Assembly (NCBI RefSeq): GCF_008868175.1
Contig: NZ_WBKT01000032.1
Coordinates: forward strand, 1 to 46,032
Direction: 5' to 3'
DNA length: 46,032 bases
Source of the DNA: Micromonospora sp. AMSO31t
Lineage (GTDB): Bacteria; Actinomycetota; Actinomycetes; Mycobacteriales; Micromonosporaceae
Below, one piece after another: positions 40,323-46,032 of the stretch. The notes beneath the pieces are model-generated. The model did not search any database and was not told the DNA's origin. It saw nothing but the letters and a program-made list of their open reading frames with translations. Numbering within the stretch: the stretch's first letter is position 1; each line of letters opens with the position of its first letter. A program made the position numbers and the translations under genes.

Positions 40323-40933
40323 GTGAGTGGCCGCTCGATCTGGGATCGAGCCTGCACGAATTTGTTCGGTGAAAAAGCTGACGAGCCGAGTTGGGTCACC
40401 ATGCCGATGGTGCGGTTGTCTGCCCATGCACAGACGTGGACCTTGACGTCCTGGGTCTCACCCTTGCCGCAGCGAGCCTCGCCGCCCATCGGCCCTGGTC
40501 GGATGGGCTGGATATCGGACAGTTTCGGCAGAGCGGCGAAGATCTTGTCCAGGCTTCCCTTGGGATCCGTGACCTTGCCGGACACCCCGCTGACAAGGAT
40601 GGTGGTGCTGTTATCGAGGAGGGCGTAGGCGGCGCCGACCTCGCTGGTTGCCTCACCGTCGAGGAACGGCTTGAAGGTGTCTGTGTTGTGCTGGGCCTGA
40701 TCGCGCAACGTCCCGCTTGTCGACTCCGGCCAGCCGCTGAGCAGCTTCTCCGGCTTAACGACACGTATCGCCGCAGCTGGAGACGGCGACGCTGTGCGTG
40801 GCCGCGACGCCTCTTCCGCAGTGTTTGCCGCTCCCGAGCAGCCGCCCGCCATCATGAGGGCCGCGAGGGCCAGCGCGCCCACACCCGCCGCGCGCCCTGC
40901 CGCACCTACTTGCCGTGCCCTCGCCAGCGCCAC
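40319..40933 (-). CDS. lipoprotein of unknown function, adjoining the integrase remnant
   Basis: The protein has 204 residues. The signal peptide (VGALALAALMMAGGCSG) ends in a lipobox with the Cys near residue 32. A Ser/Pro/Thr linker follows, then a folded domain with KLLSGWPESTSGTLRDQA, AYALLDNSTTILVSGVSGKV and VHVCAWADNRTIGMV. Two cysteines (ARCGKG, HVCAW) may pair. It resembles actinobacterial secreted lipoproteins of unknown role. The GTG at 40931-40933 follows GACGAGGAC. Its 5' end overlaps the formal start of the truncated integrase frame, so an insertion or deletion joint lies here. Confidence 0.75.
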   Translation of the reverse strand: MALARARQVGAAGRAAGVGALALAALMMAGGCSGAANTAEEASRPRTASPSPAAAIRVVKPEKLLSGWPESTSGTLRDQAQHNTDTFKPFLDGEATSEVGAAYALLDNSTTILVSGVSGKVTDPKGSLDKIFAALPKLSDIQPIRPGPMGGEARCGKGETQDVKVHVCAWADNRTIGMVTQLGSSAFSPNKFVQARSQIERPLT

Positions 40934-41208
40934 GTCCTCGTCTCACGTTCGGCGCGGCCGTCCGGAAAGCCGGCCTGCCGGACAGCATCACGACCCACGA
41001 CCTGCGCCACCACTACGCCTCGGTCCTGCTGATGCAGGGCGAGTCGGTCATCACGGTCGCCGAACGGCTGGGGCACGAGAACGCGACCCTGGTCCTGTCA
41101 ACGTACGGGCACCTGATGCCGGACTCGGAGGAGCGCACCCGTCGGGCGGTCGATGAGGCGTGGGGTTGTGCCCCCGGTGTGCCCCAGAGCGAGGGCACAC
41201 TCTTCTGA
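40915..41208 (+). pseudogene. tyrosine recombinase (integrase), C-terminal fragment
   Basis: Recognisable integrase sequence begins near 40942 (TFGAAVRKAGLPDSITTHD). It keeps the C-terminal catalytic box: HDLRHHYAS with the second Arg, the LGHEN histidine, and the nucleophile Tyr in STYGHLMPD. The N-terminal arm-binding and core-binding domains and the first catalytic Arg are missing, so it is inactive. Its last codons (CAPGVPQS) are written by the tandem arm-type repeats. It ends 20 bp before the right att copy, the expected place for the integrase of this island. Confidence 0.82.
41166..41186 (+). repeat. right-arm tandem repeats, candidate integrase arm sites
   Basis: TTGTGCCCCC (41166-41175) and GTGTGCCCCA (41177-41186) are 11 bp apart, inside the integrase 3' end. 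They match the pair at 34598-34618 in sequence, orientation and spacing. Confidence 0.6.
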
Positions 41209-41228
41209 CCTGCGGGAACGCGCCGGAT

Positions 41229-42314
<1,086 letters not shown>

Positions 42315-42350
42315 GACGAGCCAGCTTACGCGGTTGGCGGCGGGAACCGG

Positions 42351-43097
42351 TCAGGCGGGCCGGGCGGGCAGCAGCCGGGGCTCGATCCGGGTCTCCCGCA
42401 CGGTGCCGTCCTCGGCGCGGGCCAGCTCGTACGCGGCCACGCCCTCCCGGTCGGCCACGGCCTCGGCCAGCCGCGTGCCCCGGTAGATCAGCCCGACCCC
42501 GTCGTCGGTGCAGTGGCTGGTCGGCAGCGTGCCGTCGGCGACGAGCCGGTGCATGAGCGGCCGGCGCTGGTCCTCGCTGTCGTAGTGCACGCCGTTGCCG
42601 TACGGGAGCCAGCCGAGCCCGTCCGTGAAGGGGCGCAGGGTGGGGCCGTAGCTGTCGGTGGCGCCACCGAGGTGCCAGCAGATCGACCCGGCGGAGACCC
42701 CGCCCAGCACCACGCCGGCCTCCCAGCACTCGCGCAGGATGTCCGGCAGGCCGTGCGCCCGCCACACCGCGCAGAGGTTGGCCACGCTGCCGCCGCCGAC
42801 CCAGATGATGTCCTGGCCGAGCAGGTGGGCGCGGATGTCCTCGACGTTGGGCATCGGGTAGAGCGCCAGGTGGGAGGGGCGGAATCGGGTGCCGGCGAAC
42901 GCGCCGTAGAAGACGGTGAACGAGGTGGGCTGGTCGCCGACCGCCTGGTTGAGGTAGCAGACCCGGGGCGCCTCGCCGGCCTGCGCCAGCTCGGCCATCA
43001 GGTCGAAGAGCTGGCTGGGCCGGGCGTCCCACGGGCCGCGGTGCCGGCTGAAGAAACCCATGCTGCTGGCGACGATGGTCGGTTCACTGGCGGGCAT
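42351..43097 (-). CDS. pepE: peptidase E-like S51 serine peptidase
   Basis: The protein has 248 residues. GVSAGSICWHLGG carries the nucleophile Ser in the GxSAGS motif. DIIWVGGGSVANLCAVWR and the SHCTDDGVGLIYRGTRL segment are conserved in peptidase E, which hydrolyses Asp-X dipeptides in the cytosol. The length is close to that of E. coli PepE (229). Cyanophycinase-like relatives share the fold, but none of their cluster genes is present. It starts 30 bp downstream of the MarR gene's stop on the same strand. Confidence 0.87.
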   Translation of the reverse strand: MPASEPTIVASSMGFFSRHRGPWDARPSQLFDLMAELAQAGEAPRVCYLNQAVGDQPTSFTVFYGAFAGTRFRPSHLALYPMPNVEDIRAHLLGQDIIWVGGGSVANLCAVWRAHGLPDILRECWEAGVVLGGVSAGSICWHLGGATDSYGPTLRPFTDGLGWLPYGNGVHYDSEDQRRPLMHRLVADGTLPTSHCTDDGVGLIYRGTRLAEAVADREGVAAYELARAEDGTVRETRIEPRLLPARPA

Positions 43098-43127
43098 GGC
43101 CGTCCTTCCGGTCGGTGCTGATGGAGA

Positions 43128-43631
43128 TCATCCTGCCCGATCCGCCTCGACCGCGGCGAGCAGCGTGCGCAGCAGATCGGCGAGCCGGTCCTGGTCAGCG
43201 GGGGGCAGCGCGTCGAGGACCCGCCGCTGCACCTCCAGCCCGGCCTCGGCCGACTCCTCGACCACCCGGCGGCCGGCGTCGGTGAGACTGACCCGCAGGG
43301 CCCGCCGGTCGGCCGGGTCGGGCGAGCGCCGGACCAGCCCGGCCCGCTCCAACCGGTCGAGCCGGCCGGTCATCCCGCCGGAGGTGAGCATCAGCGCGGC
43401 CGCGAGCGCCTTCGGCGCCAGGGTGTACGGCGTGCCGGACCGGCGCAGCGCGGCGAGCACGTCGAAGTCGCCCCGGCCGATGCCCCAGCCGGCGTACACC
43501 TTCTCCTGGCGGTCGCCGACCAGCCGGGCCAGCCGGTAGATGCGGCCGAAGACGGCCATCGGCTCGGGCCGCATGCCGGCCCGCTCCCGGCGCCACTGCT
43601 CGACGATCAGGTCCACGTCGTCCGTTGCCAC
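43128..43631 (-). CDS. MarR-family transcriptional regulator
   Basis: The protein has 167 residues from the GTG at 43629-43631; a GTG at 43658 with GAGGGAAAG upstream is an alternative. The winged helix is clear: GRGDFDVLAALRRSGTPYTLAPKALAAALMLTSGGMTGRLDRLERAGLV, then the wing SPDPADRRALRVSLTDAG. Helical ends form the dimer interface. It is divergent from the EamA transporter across a perfect palindrome, so it probably represses both genes and responds to an exported small molecule. Confidence 0.9.
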   Translation of the reverse strand: MATDDVDLIVEQWRRERAGMRPEPMAVFGRIYRLARLVGDRQEKVYAGWGIGRGDFDVLAALRRSGTPYTLAPKALAAALMLTSGGMTGRLDRLERAGLVRRSPDPADRRALRVSLTDAGRRVVEESAEAGLEVQRRVLDALPPADQDRLADLLRTLLAAVEADRAG

Positions 43632-43681
43632 GGCTGTCGATTGTGCCCCACCTCGCACTTCCGCTTTCCCTCGGCACTGAC

Positions 43682-43699
43682 TAGCTTAGCGCTAAGCTA
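43682..43699. promoter_or_regulatory. MarR-type operator, perfect 18-bp palindrome
   Basis: TAGCTTAGCGCTAAGCTA is its own reverse complement. It lies between the divergent MarR and EamA genes, 27 bp before the latter. A further CTTAGC half-site follows at 43700-43705. Confidence 0.8.
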
Positions 43700-43726
43700 C
43701 TTAGCACCGAGGAAAGGGGATCCGTC

Positions 43727-44903
43727 GTGACCCGCCGCTGGACCGACATCGCGCTCACCGCCGTCGCCCCGACCGTCTGGGGCACCACCTACCTGGTCAC
43801 GGCCGAGCTGCTGCCCGCCGGCCGGCCGCTCTGGTCCGGCACGATCCGCGCCCTGCCAGCCGGCCTCCTGCTGCTCGCGCTGACCCGCCGGCTGCCACGC
43901 GGCATCTGGTGGGGGCGGGCCGCCCTGCTCGGCGCGCTCAACATCGGCGCGTTCTTCCCACTGCTCTTCGTCGCCGCGTACCGGCTGCCCGGCGGCACCG
44001 CGGCCGTGCTCGGGGCCGCCCAGCCACTGCTGGTCGCCGCGCTCACCGTCGCCCTGCTCCGGGACCGACCCGGCCGGCCGGCGCTGCTCGCCCGCGCTGG
44101 CCGCCCCGGCCGGGGTCGCCCTCGTGGTGCTGCGGCCCGGCGCCGGCCTCGACCCCCTGGGCGTCGCCGCCGGCCTGGCCGGCACCGCGGCCATGGCCGC
44201 CGGCCTGGTGCTCACCCGCCGCTGGGGCCGGCCGCCCGGGGTGGGCACCCTCGCCGCGACCAGCTGGCAGCTCGTCGCCGGCGGCCTGCTGATCGTGCCG
44301 GTCGCTGCCGCCGTCGAGGGCGCGCCGCCCGCGCCGGACGGGCCGGCCCTGCTCGGGTACGCGTGGCTCGGGCTGGTCGGCACCGCGCTGGCGTACGCGC
44401 TGTGGTTCCGGGGCGCGGCCCGGCTGCCGGTGACCCGGGTGTCGGTGCTCGGCGCGCTCAGCCCGCTGACCGCCGCGACCCTCGGCTGGCTGGCGCTGGG
44501 GCAGGCGCTCAACCCGACCCAGCTCGCCGGCTTCGCGGTGGCCGTCGCCGCCATGGTGCTCGGCCAGCTTTCCGGACGGACCACGCCGGGCGAGCGGGGC
44601 GGCCAGCCGGCGCTGCCGGGTCAGCTCACCGGGGCGGCCGCGGCCGGTGGAGGCGCCCGTCAGCCGGCGCGCAGGCGGCGCCAGTCGTCGAGCGGGACGT
44701 CGGCGGCCACGCCCTCGGGCAGCGCCCCGGACGGCAGTTCCGCCGCCGCCGCGAGCGGCAGGGTGAACCGGTGCGCCGCGGACGGCGCGGCCGCGTGCGA
44801 CTGGTCCAACAGCCAGCGCACCTCGTCGACCGTCCAGCCCAGCCCGGCCCGGCCGGCGAGCTCCCGGACCAGCCGCAGGCCGACCCGCGTGTCGTCGTCG
44901 TAG
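43727..44903 (+). pseudogene. EamA/DMT-family exporter with a +1 frameshift
   Basis: The first frame gives MTRRWTDIALTAVAPTVWGTTYLVTAELLP and four TM helices up to LLRDRPGRPALLA. It then loses sense at 44091-44093, where a run of three C bases appears to hold one extra base. Reading the next frame from 44094 restores ALAAPAGVALVVLRPGAGLD, the remaining helices and TRVSVLGALSPLTAATLGWLALG, the second EamA repeat. A complete protein would have about 285 residues plus a tail. Either the gene is inactive or the run was misread. The second frame stays open to 44903, overlapping the opposite gene. The GTG follows GAGGAAAGGGGA. Confidence 0.8.
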
Positions 44904-45124
44904 AAGCGCATGCACCAGTGGTGGGCCCACATGCCGAGCGCGCGCAGCCCGGGCGCGTCGAGGGAGCTGACCAACCGGCCGCACGCGGTGTCGGCGAAGG
45001 CCCGCCCCGGGTCGTCGGCCCGGTCCCGCTCGATCGCCCCGTACGCGGCCGGGGCCACCACCCGCATCCGGTCGTAGAAGCCCTGCACCACCGCCGCGTC
45101 CAGCCGTGCCCGCCCCGACCGCAT
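44660..45124 (-). CDS. unknown helical protein
   Basis: The protein has 154 residues. Mostly helical sequence: LDAAVVQGFYDRMRVVAPAAYGAIERDRADDPGRAF, ALGMWAHHWCMRFYDDDTRVGLRLVREL and VDEVRWLLDQSHAAAPSAAHRFTLPL. The WAHHWCMRFYDDD stretch is rich in possible metal ligands. No family is recognised. The ATG at 45122-45124 has only a weak GGGGTG site. Its 3' end overlaps the extended second frame of the EamA pseudogene. Confidence 0.6.
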   Translation of the reverse strand: MRSGRARLDAAVVQGFYDRMRVVAPAAYGAIERDRADDPGRAFADTACGRLVSSLDAPGLRALGMWAHHWCMRFYDDDTRVGLRLVRELAGRAGLGWTVDEVRWLLDQSHAAAPSAAHRFTLPLAAAAELPSGALPEGVAADVPLDDWRRLRAG

Positions 45125-45232
45125 CAGCGGACACCCCGCCCGGCCACGCTCGCCATGCCCCGCACCTTTTCTTGAGTTGGTGGCGCGACGGTACCGACCA
45201 CTACCGACACTTTCGTCGCCGGAATCCGTTGC

Positions 45233-45254
45233 CACGCCAGGGATAGCTGGCGTG
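45233..45254. promoter_or_regulatory. inverted repeat before the sigma-factor gene
   Basis: CACGCCAG and CTGGCGTG form a perfect 8-bp inverted repeat around GGATAG, 45 bp before the sigma-factor GTG. GGAATCC just upstream (45221-45227) resembles an ECF -35 element. Confidence 0.4.
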
Positions 45255-45298
45255 AGCTGGGGCGTCTGTATTGGTGACGACGACGAGCGGGAGGGTGG

Positions 45299-45808
45299 GT
45301 GGACGAGGACGACCGGGCCCGGCTGGCCGAGTTCGTGACCAGCCGCACGCCGGCGCTGATGCGCGTCGCGTACCTGCTCACCGGCGACCGGCACGCGGCC
45401 GAGGACCTGTTCCAGTCGGCGCTGGCCAAGACCATCCCGAGGTGGCGGACGCTGCGGCACGCCGACCCGGAGGGCTACCTCCGCACGGTCATGTACCGGG
45501 AGCAGGTGAGCTGGTGGCGGCGGCTGCGGCGACGCCGGGAGACGGCGCTCACCGGGGCCGCCGAGGCGGTCCAGCCGGACCCCAGCGGCGGCATCGACGT
45601 ACGCCTGGCGATGCGGGCGGCGCTGCGGCTGCTGCCGCCGGCCCAGCGCACGGTGCTGGTCCTGCGCTACTACGAGGACCTCACCGAGACCCAGGTCGCC
45701 GAGGCGCTGGGCTGCACGGTCGGCACGGTGCGCAGCCGGACCCACCGGGCGGTGACACGGCTGCGCCAGCTCATGCCGGACGTCGAACTCCTGGAGGTAC
45801 GGCGGTGA
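45299..45808 (+). CDS. SigE-family ECF sigma factor
   Basis: The protein has 169 residues. Region 2 is seen as LMRVAYLLTGDRHAAEDLFQSALAKTIPRWRTL with PEGYLRTVMYREQVSWWRR. Region 4 is ALRLLPPAQRTVLVLRYYEDLTETQVAEALGCTVGTVRSRTHRAVTRLR. This is the short actinobacterial SigE-like ECF group, usually cotranscribed with a membrane regulator. Its stop overlaps the GTG of such a gene (GTGA). It redirects RNA polymerase, probably in response to envelope stress. Confidence 0.92.
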   Translation: MDEDDRARLAEFVTSRTPALMRVAYLLTGDRHAAEDLFQSALAKTIPRWRTLRHADPEGYLRTVMYREQVSWWRRLRRRRETALTGAAEAVQPDPSGGIDVRLAMRAALRLLPPAQRTVLVLRYYEDLTETQVAEALGCTVGTVRSRTHRAVTRLRQLMPDVELLEVRR

Positions 45809-46032
45809 CCACGCCCTTCGAGGACCTCATCCGCACCACCCTCTCCGACCTTGCCGAGGAGGCACCCAGAGTGCAGGACCAGTTGACCCCGGCGGAGCGC
45901 CGGTTCCGGAACCGCCGGCGGACCACGGTGACGCTCGGCGCGGCGGGCGTGGTGGCCGCCGTGCTGATCGGCGCGCCGATCGCGCTGGCGGCCGGCGGCG
46001 CGGACGCTCCCCGCCCCGCCGCGCCGTCGGCG
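45805..46032 (+). CDS. membrane protein coupled to the ECF sigma gene, possible anti-sigma factor (right-edge partial)
   Basis: 76 codons are visible from the GTG at 45805, which overlaps the sigma stop as GTGA. A cytosolic N-terminus (TTPFEDLIRTTLSDLAEEAP) is followed by a basic stretch (RRFRNRRR) and one TM helix (TVTLGAAGVVAAVLIGAPIALA), then an extracytoplasmic Ala/Pro linker cut by the window edge. Position and topology fit an anti-sigma or sensor partner of the sigma factor. No zinc-binding HxxxCxxC motif is seen in the N-terminus, so it is not the ZAS type. Confidence 0.75.
   Translation, partial: MTTPFEDLIRTTLSDLAEEAPRVQDQLTPAERRFRNRRRTTVTLGAAGVVAAVLIGAPIALAAGGADAPRPAAPSA

Overview
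The window looks like chromosome of a high-GC actinomycete, most likely a Micromonospora-like member of the Micromonosporaceae. The base composition is extreme, with G or C at nearly every third codon position. The gene set is actinobacterial: mshB for mycothiol, a fused-anchor succinate dehydrogenase operon, a fdxA-dapC pair and a SigE-type ECF sigma factor. Many genes have a TAnnnT box 6-8 nt before the start codon and no Shine-Dalgarno sequence, which is the signature of leaderless mRNAs. The assignment rests on protein character and gene order; no database search was run.

From 1 to 17 kb is ordinary core chromosome. It holds the start of a prephenate dehydrogenase gene, a TPR-like protein, an M48 membrane protease, dapC and fdxA, a divergent GNAT enzyme, a Rho-N/SAP-like protein, two small membrane proteins, mshB with a divergent S9 peptidase, and a five-gene ABC importer for peptides (two ATPases, two permeases, a lipoprotein receptor) read leftward from 16963. 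Several convergent gene pairs are separated by strong GC-rich hairpins.

From 17 to 34 kb come a Uma2 nuclease, the tldD-tldE protease pair, sdhC-sdhA-sdhB (sdhB with an unusual His-rich tail), a MutT-like Nudix enzyme, and a run of small, mostly leaderless single genes: a pterin-dehydratase-like protein, small membrane proteins, a PH-domain protein, a methyltransferase, a SanA/ElyC-like protein, GNAT enzymes, a pentapeptide-DinB fusion, a spectinomycin-kinase-like phosphotransferase, an orphan six-TM protein, a lipoprotein and a HEAT-repeat protein.

From about 34.47 to 41.25 kb lies an integrated genomic island. The last 20 bases of ychF, including its stop codon, recur as a perfect direct repeat at 34473-34492 and 41228-41247. 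A tyrosine-recombinase fragment sits next to the right copy, and tandem TTGTGCCCCC-type repeats lie inside both ends. A third, imperfect att copy at 37414-37432, with its arm motif at the same offset, divides the island in two. The left part is a compact arsenic cluster: arsI and a Cys-rich 49-residue protein, divergent from arsR, an aquaporin, arsN1 and arsC. This gene set suits organoarsenicals such as methylarsenite and arsinothricin, with an aquaporin in place of the usual ArsB/Acr3 pump. The right part is decayed. It has a putative nuclease with two zinc knuckles, a non-coding-like block, a 768-bp unit bounded by 35-bp inverted repeats with a leaderless passenger gene, a small gene broken by a TGA, a lipoprotein and the integrase remnant.

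From 41.2 kb to the end the core resumes: ychF, a peptidase E homologue, a MarR regulator divergent from a frameshifted EamA transporter across a perfect 18-bp palindrome, an unknown gene, and an ECF sigma factor translationally coupled to a membrane protein cut by the window edge.
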